64,000 nucleotides of DNA from Ceratotherium simum simum (GCF_000283155.1 NW_004454224.1:9656962-9720961); one strand, 5' to 3'. Shown: positions 1 through 10,829, counted from the stretch's first letter. Numbers and translations are program-made. The notes: generated by a model from the sequence alone, not told the origin.

Positions 1-379
1 GGCAGGAGGATGCCCCTGGGGATGAGCAGACAGGTCCCTGCTCAGTGCCCTGAGCTCTCCTTTGGATCTGGCCATCTTCTGAGGGCAGAGACTGTGGTTC
101 CGCCTGCTGTCTCTGCACTGAACCAGGGCCAGGGGCACACAAGCGGTGCTCAGAAGATGCCTGCTGCCCTGACGTAATGACCCCTCCCCCCATTTACTGG
201 GACCGAGCACCACTGCAGCCTTATCGCACCCATCATCAATGCGACCCTCAAGGAGCCGGCTCAGGCACCTTTGGGAAGGGGCGCGTGTGTGAGAGCATTC
301 GGACCGTGGCTCAAGCTGAGTGCTGCACCTGCGCGTCTAGTCATCTCCTTGTCCCTCTCCTGCGCCCTTGCCCTCCCAG
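1..379 (+). other. VPS51: VPS51 intron, 3' part
   Basis: This stretch ends in a pyrimidine-rich tract and an AG acceptor at 378-379, directly before the first recognisable VPS51 exon. By length comparison with the 782-aa human protein, about 120 residues are encoded upstream, outside the window. I see no exon, repeat of known type or RNA gene in it. Confidence 0.85.
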
Positions 380-3300
380 ACACCATCCGGAAGATGAAGA
401 ACGATTTCCGGAAGATGGAGGACGAGATGGACCGGCTGGCCACCAACATGGCCGTGATCACGGACTTCAGTGCGCGCATCAGCGCCACGCTGCAGGACCG
501 CCACGAGCGCATCACGAAGCTGGCAGGTGGGCTCCAGCCCAGAGCGGGTGCTAAAGTGGGCCACCCTCAGAGCTTTGGGGCTAACACCACTTCCGTCGGT
601 CCCCCAGGGGTCCACGCCCTGCTGCGGAAGCTGCAGTTCCTCTTCGAGCTGCCCTCGCGCCTCACCAAGTGCGTGGAGCTGGGCGCCTACGGGCAGGCGG
701 TGCGTTACCAGGGCCGCGCGCGGGCCGTGCTGCAGCAGTACCAGCACCTGCCCTCATTCCGCGCCATCCAGGACGACTGCCAGGTCATCACGGCTCGCCT
801 GGCCCAGCAGCTGCGGCAGCGCTTCAGGTGCGGCTCCGGGGCCTGCATCCCACCCCCGCCGGGCTCCTGCCCAGCGCTTTCCTGTCTCCCCCACCCCCAG
901 CCCCACCCGCCAATTCTCTCTTCCTGCCCTTCACCGCCCTCTCCCTCGCCCCAGGGAGGGCGGCTCGGGCGCCCCCGAGCAGGCGGAGTGCGTGGAGCTG
1001 CTGCTGGCCCTGGGCGAGCCGGCGGAGGAGCTGTGCGAGGAGTTCCTGGCGCACGCCCGCGGGCGGCTGGAGGAGGAGCTGCGAAGCCTGGAGGCGGAGC
1101 TGGGGCCCTCCCCTCCGGCTCCCGACGTCTTAGAGTTCACCGACCGCGGCGGCAGCGGCTTTGTCGGCGGCCTCTGCCAGGTGGCGGCGGCCTACCAGGA
1201 GCTCTTTGCGGCCCAGGGCGCGGCCGGTGCCGAGAAGCTGGCAGCCTTCGCCCGGGAGCTGGGCGGCCGCTACTTTGCGCTGGTGGAGCGGCGGCTGGCG
1301 CAGGAGCAGGGTGGCAGTGACAACTCGCTGCTGGTGCGGGCGCTGGACCGCTTCCACCGGCGCCTGCGGGCGCCCGGGGCTCTGCTGGCCGCTGCGGGTC
1401 TCGGTGAGGCTGCCACGGAGATCGTGGAGCGAGTGGCCCGCGAGCGCCTGGGCCACCACCTGCAGGGCCTGCGGGCCGCCTTCCTGGGCTGCCTGACGGA
1501 TGTGCGCCAGGCCCTGGCCGCCCCTCGCCTGGCTGGGAAGGAAGGCCCCGGCCTGGCCGAGTTGCTGGCCAACGTGGCCAGCTCCATCCTGAGCCACATC
1601 AAGGCCTCCCTGGCTGCCGTGCACCTCTTCACCGCCAAGGAGGTGTCTTTCTCCAACAAGCCCTACTTCCGGGTACGGCCTGACCCTGAGCATTCCTTTT
1701 TTTTTCTTTTTCTGGGTGTTCCTTTTTTTTATTTTTCTGGTCATTGTTTTATTCATCCTGCATGTTGGAAGCTACCAGGGCCCACAGTCCTTGCCCCAGG
1801 CACTGTGGATGTGGTTTCAGGCTGTGTCAGGAGGAAGGCCAGCTCAGCCTGGAGGGGTGTGGAAGGCTCTGAGGACCTCTGCAGGCAGGGTCCAGTGCTG
1901 GCTCTGCCCCCGTCCCTCCCCCAAGCAGAGAAGCTGCCCTAGGGGACTGGAATGTAGGATGAAGCTGTCCCTTGGAGAGGGACCAGGGCATTTCAGGTCC
2001 CAGCAAAGGGTCACTAGCAGACCCTGCCTGGAAGAGGGGACCTGCTGTGTACCCGGGCGCCTCCTCCTCACAGGGCGAGTTCTGCAGCCAGGGTGTCCGT
2101 GAGGGCCTCATCGTGGGCTTCATCCGCTCCATGTGCCAGACAGCTCAGAGCTTCTGTGACAGCCCTGGAGAGAAAGGGGGTGCCACGCCACCTGCCCTGC
2201 TCCTGCTGCTCTCCCGCCTCTGCCTGGACTACGAGACGGCCACCATCTCCTACATCCTCACCCTCACTGATGAGCAGTTTCTCGTACAGGTGAACTGCTA
2301 GCTCATAGCAGGGAAGGGGCTGGTGGTGCCAACCCAGGAGGCTGGGCAGTGTCCTCATGGGTAGACCCAGGCCAGCTGCCTGTGCCCAACCCAACCTCCC
2401 CATTGCCCAGCTGGTGCCCAGCTCCTGGTTGGCAGTGGCCCCTGAGCTGCCCCCAGTACCCACCACCTATCTGACCTCTGCGTCCCCTGCTCAGGACCAG
2501 TCTCCGGTGACGCCCGTGAGCACACTGTGTGCCGAGGCCAGGGAGACGGCGCGGCGGCTGCTGACGCACTACGTGAAGGTGCAGGGCCTGGTCATATCGC
2601 AGATGCTGCGCAAGAGCGTGGAGACGCGGGACTGGCTCAGTACCCTGGAGCCGCGGAACGTGCGTGCTGTCATGAAGCGGGTGGTGGAGGACACGACGGC
2701 TATCGACGTGCAGGTGCTGCCCCAGGCTGGCCGGGGACCCTGATGTGGCTGGGGTGCTGGGGGATCTAGACAGCAGCGGCTGGGCAGCACGTGCATCTAC
2801 GGCCTCGTTCCTCCTCAGCCCTGGATTGTGGCATCATCGCCCCCATTTCACCTATGAGGAAGCTGAGGCCCAGAGTCACCCAGGAAACCAGAGCAGGGTT
2901 GGCGCTGAAAATTGGGCCTCAGTACCGACTCTTGTGGCCCACTTTTGCCCCACTTCACTGGTTCTATAAATAGTGACTGGGTACTACCAAGGTACCAGGC
3001 CCGGGCTACCCTGTGATTCTGGTAACAAATGTGATTCTTGTAACAAATGAGTATGTAACTTAGGGCATCCTTGGCTCTCCCCCAGGGCACCTGGTGGGCT
3101 GGAGGTTCCCCAGGCTCTGGCCTCATTGCAGTGCCTCCTTCCACCACCAGGTGGGGCTCCTGTACGAAGAGGGTGTGCGCAAGGCCCAGAGCAGCGACTC
3201 CAGCAAGAGGACCTTCTCCGTGTACAGCAGCTCTCGGCAGCAGGGCCGTTACGCACCCAGCTATACGCCCAGGTCTGGCTGGTCAGGGTAGCTCCAGGAG

Positions 3301-4271
3301 GAAAGCACAGAGGAGCACCAGGGTGCAGGGCAGGCTCTGATTGCTTATCTCCCCCAATCTAGTGCCCCAATGGACACCAACCTTTTGAGCAACATCCAGA
3401 AGCTGTTCTCTGAACGTATTGACGTGTTCAGCCCTGTGGAGTTCAACAAGGTCCGAAGTCCCAAGTGACTCCCGCCTTCCAGGGGCCCTTGGGAAGGCTT
3501 GCTGAAGCAGCCCCACACTGGTCCAGGGAGCCCCAGGACTCTGTCCTCCCAGTCTCTGTCTGAGGGCTGTTTTCGTCCAGAGCCCCACCATCACCATCCC
3601 ATGGCCCTCTGCCGCGACCTTGGCGTCTGGGTGCTGGTCTAGTATGCCTCTTTGGCTCTTGTCCTTGTCCCCACAGTAGTCCTGGGTCCTCCCCGGGGAT
3701 TCCTATTGACCCCAACCCAGCCCACCCTCAGGGACATGGTGGTCTTCTCCCTCTAACTTAGTAGCCTCCCCCTCCCCATGTCAGTGCTGAGCCTCATCTC
3801 TGCCTCTGAATGCTCCCCTCCAGATGATGGTGGTGACGTTGTCTCTCCCCCTCCCTCTGACCTGCTCCTGGGACTTTCCACCCCATCACAGCTACTGGCA
3901 TCTTATTGTCTCTCAGCCCCTGCCCAGAACGTGGGCACCCTTCCTCAGGGATCCAGTGCCCCTCCCTAACACTGCTGTCCGGAGATGCATCCCTGGGTCC
4001 CTCCCTGCAGGTGTCCGTGCTGACCGGCATTATCAAGATCAGCCTGAAGACGCTGCTGGAGTGTGTGCGGCTGCGCACCTTTGGGCGCTTCGGCCTGCAG
4101 CAGGTGCAGGTGGACTGCCACTTCTTGCAGCTCTACCTGTGGCGCTTCGTGGCCGACGAGGAGCTCGTGCACCTGCTGCTGGACGAAGTGGTGGCCTCAG
4201 CTGCGCTGCGCTGCCCGGACCCAGTGCCCATGGAGCCCAGCGTCGTCGAGGTCATCTGCGAGCGCGGCTAG
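380..4271 (+). CDS. VPS51: VPS51 (GARP/EARP tethering subunit), 5'-truncated by window
   Basis: VPS51 is the subunit shared by GARP (with VPS52, 53, 54) and EARP (with VPS50). These complexes tether endosome-derived vesicles at the trans-Golgi network and at recycling endosomes. Coding exons by GT-AG splicing are 380-526, 608-827, 955-1672, 2074-2289, 2495-2713, 3151-3272, 3363-3450 and 4011-4271 (TAG stop). They give 662 complete codons plus part of one, so about 120 N-terminal residues are missing from the 782-aa human length. The first exon encodes a charged coiled-coil stretch ([19 protein letters not shown]). The large third exon encodes the helical Vps51/COG-like rod, and the protein ends in VVEVICERG. 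The frame is intact throughout. The gene sits head-to-tail with TM7SF2, as in human 11q13.1. Identification rests on my recognition of the human protein; the exon edges are read directly. Confidence 0.97.
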
Positions 4272-4371
4272 GCCCGGCCGATGCCGTGCACGGGCTTGCC
4301 CGGTCGCCCCAACCCTATCCCCTGGCCTCCCGCCCGCCGGCCCTTCCCCCCCCCGGCCTCGAGTCCCGCCC

Positions 4372-4377
4372 AATAAA
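4372..4377 (+). terminator. VPS51: VPS51 poly(A) signal
   Basis: A canonical AATAAA lies 100 bp after the VPS51 stop codon and is followed by a GT-rich stretch (GTGTTGTTACC). The 3'UTR is therefore only about 120 nt, and the next promoter starts almost at once. Confidence 0.85.
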
Positions 4378-4394
4378 GCCGTGTTGTTACCTCC

Positions 4395-4715
4395 TAGCTG
4401 TCGCTCGCGGGGCCGGGACTTGCGGGGGGAGGAGTCGTGAGGCTGAGGCTACAGGCGCGCGCCGCCTTGGAGCCGCCGGTGTCGGCCTCGCCCCCGAGAG
4501 CCGATTGGCTGATGCGCTGGGCCCAGGATGGGCCGGGGGCGGGTCCATTTAAAGACCTCGGGACAGGAGCGGGCGCTGTCCGACCTCAGTGCACAGGTGC
4601 AGGCGCAGCGGGGTCGGATCCTCCGCGTCACCGAGGCCATCTCCTGGGTGATGGGGTGGGCTGTGTGTCCTTGACGGACTTTTGTGAGCCCCCAACCTCC
4701 GGCGGAGCTGAGACC
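4395..4715 (+). promoter_or_regulatory. TM7SF2: TM7SF2 promoter and 5' leader
   Basis: This is a CpG-rich stretch between the VPS51 poly(A) site and the TM7SF2 ATG. It has an inverted CCAAT box (ATTGG, 4504-4508), GC-rich Sp1-like sequence (near 4527-4543) and a TATA-like TTTAAA (4548-4553). That layout would start transcription near 4580. Around 4648-4658 the reverse strand reads CCATCACCCAGG, resembling the first seven bases of the sterol regulatory element ATCACCCCAC. Human TM7SF2 is known to respond to sterols through SREBP-2. Whether this weak match is the site is inference, and it may lie in the 5'UTR. Confidence 0.6.
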
Positions 4716-5857
4716 ATGGCCCCTCCTCAGAGCTCCCGGGCCTCGCTGGATTTCGGGGGACCCCTGGGTAATGGGGCAGAGAGGGTGGGGACCTGGGGCC
4801 AGAGGCTCAGCGAGGGAGACTTGGAGGGGTGAGCTACGAGCGGGGATGGGGGCAGGATCTAAGAATGGAAGGCTTTAAGGGGTATCCGGAGGCAGAGGGA
4901 TCTGGGGGTTTGCGGGGGAGTGTCTGGAGAGGGAGCTGAGGAGGGGCCAGTTCTGGGGGCTGCAGAGCGGGGGATTTGTGGGGTGGAAGCCAGGACGGAG
5001 CAGGAGGGTCTTCAAGGGGGACTGGGGGCGAGGACCAAGGTGAAAGTCAGGGAAAGGGGCTGAGGGCTGAGGACGGGATATGGAAGAGGACAAATGGGAA
5101 TGCTGAGCGGGCCCTGGAGACGACAGGACGCCTATGGGGGTCGGGGGAGAATTGGGGAGCGGACGCCCGACGCGATCGCCCCCCTTCCCCAGGCGCTGCG
5201 GCGCTGATACTGCTGCTCCCTGCCACCATGTTCCACCTGCTCCTGGTGGCCCGCTCGGGCCCAGCGCGCCTCCTGGGCCCACCCCCCTACCTGCCCGGAC
5301 CCGAGGCACTGTGGAGCCCGCGGGCGCTGCTGCTGTTGCTCACCTGGCTCGGCCTGCAGGCGGCGCTCTACCTATTGCCGGCGCGCAAGGTGTGGACTCG
5401 GCTCGCGGGCGCGCGGGGGAGGCGGTCGGAGGGAGAGGGCTCGGCGAGAAGGAAGGCTTTCTCGACTCTTATCAGAGTCCCTTTGTGCCTGCAGGTGGTC
5501 GAGGGGCAGGAATTGAAGAACAAGAGTCGCCTGCGCTACCCCGTTAACGGTGCCTGGGGGATGGGTCCTTGTGCTGGAGTTGCGCTGTTGGGGGTGGACC
5601 TCCAGGCCCAGGGGGATTAGCTCCCAGGCCCAGGGGGATTAGCTCCCAACCCCAAGCTCCGTTATGTGACTCTCTTCCGCCCAGGACAGACGTGGGGGGG
5701 GTCTCACGATCCCTCTCTACACCCCTTGTCTCTCCACCCCCACCTACAGCATTTGCTGCTACTCTCTGCACCAGAGCAGTGGCTGGGGTGACAGCTGAGG
5801 TCTCAGCCTAATGGCTTGGTGTGAGGTCTGTGACCTCCCTGGGGTGGGTGTGTGTGT

Positions 5858-5892
<35 letters not shown>

Positions 5893-8800
5893 GGGGGACT
5901 GGGGGTGGAGGCACAGCCCCCAGGACTCACTGTGTACTTCGGTTCAGGCTTCCAGGCCCTGGTGGTGACAGCCCTGTTGGTGGGCCTGGGGGTGTCAGCT
6001 GGGCTGCCCCTAGGGGCACTCCCGGAAATGCTCCTGCCCTTGGCCTTTGCGGCCACCCTCACCGCCTTCGTCTTCAGCCTGCTCCTCTATCTGAAGGCTC
6101 TGGTAGCCCCTGCCTACGCCCTGGCTCCTGGGGGGAACTCAGGTGAGAGGGGACCCAGGAGGGTGCAGAGGGAGGCCGATGGCGTGCTTGCTGGCACCCT
6201 CACCCTCTGTTATTCTCCAGGCAATCCCATTTACGACTTTTTCCTGGGACGGGAACTCAACCCGCGCATCTGTTCCTTTGACTTCAAATATTTCTGCGAA
6301 CTGCGGCCTGGCCTCATGGCCTGGGTATGCTGGGCGTGGCTAAGTGGGCCTCAGGCCAGGAGGAGGGCTAGGGTGGGTGAGCAGGGCTTGGGCAGGGCAA
6401 GGCCAGTATGTGCAGACATAAATCATGATCCGTTCATCCCACAAATATTTGTTGAGTCCACCATGTGCCCAAGGTACTGGGAGACAAAAGAGAAAAAAGT
6501 TATATGAAAGAAAGAAAAAAAAATCTCTGTCCTCATGGAGCCTACATTCTAGTGAGACAGACAGACAAAAAATTAGTAAAATATATATAGCAGGTCAGGG
6601 GATGCTAAGTGCTATGGAAGAAAAGGAAGCAGGGAGGGAGTTAGGAGAGCAGGTGCAACTTGAATAAAGCAGCCCAGCACAAAGTCTACTTCGAGGAGAG
6701 ACAGTGATAGATGCTGGTTGCTGGTCAGAGCGGCGCAGAACCTAGAACTGATCACTGGTGGACTTGAAAATGTTCCCGCTATGTTTTTGGTTATAATCAC
6801 CCGTGCTGGACTGTGGTTAAGATTTCCAAAAGGGAAATCTTGGGCATGGTCCCTCGTGTCACCCTGGAAACTACCTCATCCAGAGGCAGGGGGAGTGCCA
6901 GGTGCCCCCCATGGATCTGGATCCAGCCTCCAAGGTCATTTCCTCCTGTGAAGTGGGGTAAGGAGCGAGCTTCCTCCTAAGACTGAGGATTAGAAGTGGT
7001 CACCTGAATGACAGCCCGGTGCTACCAGATGGAGGTGCTCAGGGCAGGCTTGCTGCCCGCTGACCCTCACGGAGCACTGACTGTGTGCCCGACACTGTGC
7101 TGAGTGCTTCACACGCGTTGTGTCATGAGCTCTCACACGGCTCCGCGAGGCGGGTCCATGATTATCTCCATTGTCCACGTGGGGGTGGGGAAAGTAGGCT
7201 TCAGAGAGGGTAAGCACCTTGCCCAGGTGGCTAAGCTGAGATTCACAACCAGCTGTTTTAACTCTCAAGTCTGAAGTGTCTGACCGCTCCCTACGCTGCT
7301 CTCCCAAAGGGAGCACTACAGAACAAGGCAGGAGAAAACAGGCGGGGAGGGGGTCCACTGCAGCCTCTCGTTCCCGGGATCCAGGGCTGGATCCATTCCA
7401 CAAAGGGCTGGAGAGTTAGTGATTGACAGCAGAGAGGAGGGGAGAGGTGGGCCGCTGCCCTACCCAGGCACTGCCGCCTCTGTGGAGACGGGCAGGGGAC
7501 AGACTGCTCCGTCTCCCCCATACCCCCTGCCCCCAGGTCCTCATCAACCTGGCCCTGCTGCTGCAGGAAGCAGAACTCCGGGGGAGTCCCTCACTGGCCA
7601 TGTGGCTGGTCAACGGCTTCCAGCTACTCTACGTGGCCGATGCCCTCTGGCATGAGGTGAGGCTGGACTGGGCGGGGGAGATGGGAGGGTGTCTGGGGAC
7701 CTCGTGGGGACTAGGCCAGTGGGTCCTGTCCCTGCAGGAGGGTGTCCTCACCACCATGGACATCACGCATGACGGGTTTGGCTTCATGCTGGCCTTCGGG
7801 GACCTAGCCTGGGTGCCCTTCACCTACAGCCTGCAGGCCCAGTTCCTGCTGTATCACCCGCAGCCGCTGGGGCTGCCCATGGCCTCCGTCATCTGCCTCC
7901 TCAATGGTCAGTCGGGAAGGGGCGGCTGGCTGGGCCAGCCTTCTCCCTCCCCCTTTCACTATTCACTGTTCAGCACCACTAGGTAGGTGCTAAGCCTCAG
8001 GCGCTTCTCTAAAGCGGGGGGCTGGGTCCTGGGTCTCTGGGCAGACTGAGTCTGGGCCTTGGGTGGATGGTCAGGGTCAGGCAGAAGGCTATGCCCCTCA
8101 ACCCCGACCACCTGCTCATGCTTTCCCCCAGCTGTCGGCTACTACATCTTCCGTGGAGCCAATTCCCAGAAAAACACCTTCCGAAAGAATCCTTCTGACC
8201 CCAGAGTGGCTGGTGAGCTGGGTTGCTAGGGTGCTCTGAGTGAGATGGGGCAGCTGGGCTTCCTAGGGGTCCCCCATCCCACTATCCCTCTCTCCCCAGA
8301 CCTTGAGACCATACCTACAGCTACGGGGCGACAGCTGCTGGTGTCTGGGTGGTGGGGTATGGTCCGCCATCCCAACTACCTTGGAGACCTCATCATGGCT
8401 CTGGCCTGGTCCTTGCCCTGCGGTGAGTGGCCTGGGTGGGCATGGGTTGGGGGCCACATGTGTGAGGGGCAGAGGTGGAGTGGTGCCGACAGGATGCCCA
8501 GTCTGGGTGTGTAACGGAGAACAGGGATGCCCACGAGTACAGGGAGGAGTTGGAGTTGGGGATGGACACGGCATGTGGCCATGGCAGACCCCCGTGCCAC
8601 CAAGCACTGCCAGCACCTTGCTGCAGACCCAGGACGTTTCACCATTGAGCCCCGATGCCCCCGTGAGCCATTAGGTGTGGAAACCTTTGTGAACTGGGGG
8701 GCAGGCTGAGTGGTCACAGAGCCTCCCCCTCCCCACAGGGGTGTCCCACCTGCTGCCCTACTTCTACCTCCTCTACTTCACCGCGCTGCTGGTGCACCGG

Positions 8801-8899
8801 GAGGCCCGGGATGAGCAGCAGTGCCTGCAGAAATACGGCCTGGCCTGGCACGAATACTGCAAGCGTGTGCCTTACCGCATTGTGCCCTACGTCTACTGA
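4716..8899 (+). CDS. TM7SF2: TM7SF2, delta(14)-sterol reductase
   Basis: TM7SF2 is the ER-membrane, NADPH-dependent reductase of the C14-15 double bond in cholesterol synthesis, after CYP51A1. Exons are 4716-4767, 5193-5389, 5495-5549, 5948-6142, 6221-6324, 7537-7656, 7738-7906, 8132-8212, 8300-8422 and 8739-8899. They join to 418 codons plus TGA, exactly the human length. The start is the ATG giving [18 protein letters not shown], in the context GAGACCATGG. Both ERG4/ERG24 family signatures are intact: [16 protein letters not shown] (about residues 167-182) and [18 protein letters not shown] (about 382-399). The [14 protein letters not shown] segment near 340-353 is the conserved cofactor/sterol-side region. 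Several hydrophobic stretches agree with a polytopic membrane protein. LBR carries a homologous domain but also a Tudor-type N-terminus, absent here. Intron 5 (6325-7536) is the longest and holds L2 and MIR remnants. Confidence 0.98.
5602..5645 (+). repeat. 22-bp tandem duplication in TM7SF2 intron 3
   Basis: A 22-bp unit (CCAGGCCCAGGGGGATTAGC plus TC) occurs twice in immediate succession, at 5602-5623 and 5624-5645, without mismatch. It lies within TM7SF2 intron 3, 53 bp after the donor site. It may be polymorphic; no function is evident. Confidence 0.9.
5849..5890 (+). repeat. (TG)n microsatellite in TM7SF2 intron 3
   Basis: About 21 TG units with one GG interruption (near 5857-5860). It ends 57 bp before the acceptor of the next TM7SF2 exon (5948). 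Confidence 0.95.
6425..6560 (-). mobile_element. L2 3'-end remnant (antisense) in TM7SF2 intron 5
   Basis: It carries the diagnostic L2 tail in reverse: 'CACAAATATTTGTTGAG', 'CATGTGCCCAAGGTACTGGG' and 'CTCATGGAGCCTACATTCTA'. It is ancient and diverged. Confidence 0.75.
7060..7255 (+). mobile_element. MIR SINE remnant in TM7SF2 intron 5
   Basis: It shows the MIR core (GAGCACTGACTGTGTGCC, then a GTGCTGAGTGCTTCACA-like stretch) followed by 'AGAGAGGGTAAGCACCTTGCC' motifs typical of MIR 3' halves. Confidence 0.75.
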
Positions 8900-9115
8900 C
8901 GCAGCTCCGCCCACCTGACGTCGGGCACGTGCCCGCCCACCCACCAGCACACCCAGCACCAGGAGCAGGGGCGCACCTGCGACCCAAGGGCCTGCACCCT
9001 ACCCTGCCTCGAGCTCCAAGAGGCAGGGATAGCAGCCTCAGAGAGGTAGTTTGAGGCAAGGAGCAAATGAAGCCAGTGCCTAAAAATGGAGTGGATGGGC
9101 TGCTCTTCCTCCTTG

Positions 9116-9121
9116 GATAAA
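9116..9121 (+). terminator. TM7SF2: TM7SF2 poly(A) signal (variant GATAAA)
   Basis: It lies about 217 bp after the stop and is followed by TTGGTGCCG and T/G-rich sequence. No AATAAA was seen between the TM7SF2 stop and the ZNHIT2 3' end, so this single-base variant is the best candidate. Confidence 0.6.
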
Positions 9122-9296
9122 CATCTGGAACCCTTGGTGCCGCTTCTCTCCCTCTCTGGGCTGTTTAAAAAGTCGCTGGGTCAGGCCTCATTAGGGAGAA
9201 GCTGAAAGCTGGTTTGTGGGCCGGAGTCTGGGGGTGGGTGGGACAACAGCTGTCACTCAGAAATGGGCAATGCCGACAAGGCAGACCAGTCACAGC

Positions 9297-9302
9297 TTTA
9301 TT
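9297..9302 (-). terminator. ZNHIT2: ZNHIT2 poly(A) signal
   Basis: AATAAA on the minus strand, only 20 bp downstream of the ZNHIT2 stop, giving a very short 3'UTR. Confidence 0.8.
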
Positions 9303-9322
9303 AATGACAAGGGGTCCCCAGT

Positions 9323-10519
9323 TCAGCCAGGGAGCTCCTCAATGAGAGTCCTCGGAGCAGGTGGCAGGGGGCCTCCCCAAAGCTGCTCCAGCTCCCCCGT
9401 GAGGGCGGCCACCTCCTCGGCGGCCACAGCATGGGCTCGGTGGGCCCTGGTGCAGTCTAGAGCCAGGGGTGTGAGGGCCGCCTCATTTTCGTTGGTCCAA
9501 GCCAGCAGGAACTGGCACTTCTTCCGGGCCCGGTAGAGGCGATCTCGCTCTTCGGTAGCCACGGCCTGTTTCCGGGCCCGGCCCAGGGTCTGCGCCAGGT
9601 GCCCCAGTGCTGCCAGCGTGAAGGCCTTCTGATTGGCCGGGCCCTCGCCCAGCAGGAGGCGGGCGGCCTCGCGCATGGCACCCCTTGTGCCCAGGGGCCC
9701 GGGCGGATGCTCGCCTGCTTCCAGCACGTGGGCTGCGGCCTGCAGAGCCTCCTCGGCAGAGGCGAAGACTTGCTGGGCGCCCAGGGCTCCGGAGACGCCG
9801 AGCAGTGTGGCACAGAAGTCGGAGAGCAGCGCCTCGTCGCCGCCGTGATACAGGGCAAGAGTGTGTGCATAAGCGAACAGCACGTTGGGCAGCTGGAAGC
9901 GCACGAGCGGCGAGGCCCGGCCGCGGCTCAGGCTGGCCAGCGCGGGGATCCGGGTGGGCACGGCGGGCGCGCCGGTCCCCGGGGCGTCTCCGAGAAGCGG
10001 CTCGGCGGCAGCAGCATCCTTCCCGGGTTCTGGCGGCGTCCGGGCGGGTGGGGGCTCCAGCTCCGCGGCCTCCCCGCGGGGGACATCGTCCAGCTCCTCC
10101 AGAAGCCGTGGCCCGGCCCCGTGCGCCCACCACCACGGCCGCCACGCGGGCAGCAGCCTCCCGGCCTCGCCCCGGCTCAGCAGCCGCTCGAAGGCCGCCT
10201 TCTCGGCCGGGGTCAGCCGCTCCCAGAGTCCCGAGAGGCCGCCGGGCGCCGGGCCCGGCCTGAGGCCTGCGTCCTCGGGCTCATCCTCGGTCTCGCGTTG
10301 CTGACGCAGCCGGCGGAGGGCGCCGGCCAAGCGGCTGGGCGAGGCGCTGCGGCCGCGGAGCTCTCCCAGCACCTGGTCTCGGTAGAAGTCCTCGGCGCAG
10401 GCGCCGTGCGCCCGGTAGCACCGCAGCGAGCAGTAGGGCACGTTACAGCGCGGGCAGGTGTAGCGCGCGGTCTGGGCCTCCCCGGCCGGGCAGAAACCGC
10501 ACGGCCCAGCCGGCTCCAT
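9323..10519 (-). CDS. ZNHIT2: ZNHIT2, HIT-type zinc finger protein (single exon)
   Basis: ZNHIT2 binds RUVBL1/RUVBL2 and the R2TP chaperone system and takes part in U5 snRNP (PRPF8) assembly. The coding exon is uninterrupted and gives 398 aa, against about 403 in human. I chose the ATG at 10519 (MEPAGPCGFCPAGE). An in-frame ATG 36 bp upstream (10555) would add MRVRWRPAAPVA, which does not belong to the family. The HIT finger has all eight ligands: C7, C10, C22, C25, C30, C34, H38 and C41. A proline/glutamate-rich linker follows, with short indels relative to human near residues 165-195. The C-terminal helical part contains VRFQLPNVLFAYAHTLALYHGG and RARKKCQFLLAWTNENEAAL. High CpG content makes long open frames on the opposite strand, which are shadows. 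Confidence 0.97.
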   Translation of the reverse strand: MEPAGPCGFCPAGEAQTARYTCPRCNVPYCSLRCYRAHGACAEDFYRDQVLGELRGRSASPSRLAGALRRLRQQRETEDEPEDAGLRPGPAPGGLSGLWERLTPAEKAAFERLLSRGEAGRLLPAWRPWWWAHGAGPRLLEELDDVPRGEAAELEPPPARTPPEPGKDAAAAEPLLGDAPGTGAPAVPTRIPALASLSRGRASPLVRFQLPNVLFAYAHTLALYHGGDEALLSDFCATLLGVSGALGAQQVFASAEEALQAAAHVLEAGEHPPGPLGTRGAMREAARLLLGEGPANQKAFTLAALGHLAQTLGRARKQAVATEERDRLYRARKKCQFLLAWTNENEAALTPLALDCTRAHRAHAVAAEEVAALTGELEQLWGGPLPPAPRTLIEELPG

Positions 10520-10760
10520 GGCAACTGGCGCCGCAGGCCGCCACCGAACGCGCACGGATTCCCGCCCGGCGCTTCCGGCGCTCCTCGAGTACTTCCGCCT
10601 GTGCGGGGCCGAGGGGGCGCTTAGTCAACGCACCCCGAGGACTCTCGGCAATTTCCGTCCACATTCGGAAGCCAGACCCCACCCCTCTCTCTAGTGTCGC
10701 TCGGGCAGGCGCAGGAGCCGCTCGTGACGTAAGAGCCCCGCCCCGCGCGGAGAGAGAAGC
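10520..10760 (-). promoter_or_regulatory. ZNHIT2: ZNHIT2 CpG-island promoter
   Basis: The CpG-rich region immediately upstream of the ZNHIT2 ATG lacks a TATA box. It has ETS-type cores (TTCCGG near 10574, TTCCGC near 10593), a CRE-like TGACGTAA (10725-10732) and a GC box (CCCCGCCCCGCG near 10737). This is the usual make-up of a housekeeping promoter. The start site cannot be set from sequence alone. Confidence 0.6.
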
Positions 10761-10829
10761 AGGAAAAGTGCGTCGGGCGGGCGCTCCGCCAGTGCCAGCT
10801 CGCCCCCTAGTGGTTGCCTTTTGGGCACT

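Larger units (their letters stand above)
8900..9322. other. TM7SF2-ZNHIT2 convergent 3'UTR interval
   Basis: This is the whole space between the TM7SF2 stop and the ZNHIT2 stop on the opposite strand. It holds a GATAAA at 9116-9121 (likely TM7SF2 poly(A) signal, variant form) and TTTATT at 9297-9302 (AATAAA for ZNHIT2 on the minus strand). I see no other feature. The two transcripts end within about 180 bp of each other. Confidence 0.75.

Noticed and set aside
470..1942. 490-codon open frame on the plus strand through the VPS51 exons
   Set aside because: It follows VPS51 exon 3 correctly but reads through the introns around it. Splicing gives the conserved protein, so the frame outside exons is chance in GC-rich DNA.
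10519..10555. Upstream in-frame ATG of ZNHIT2
   Set aside because: It would add twelve residues not found in the family. The downstream ATG gives the conserved MEPAGPCGFC start.
9599..10624. 341-codon open frame on the plus strand opposite ZNHIT2
   Set aside because: It is an antisense shadow of ZNHIT2 caused by high GC content. The sequence is low-complexity Gly/Ala/Arg/Pro and resembles no family.
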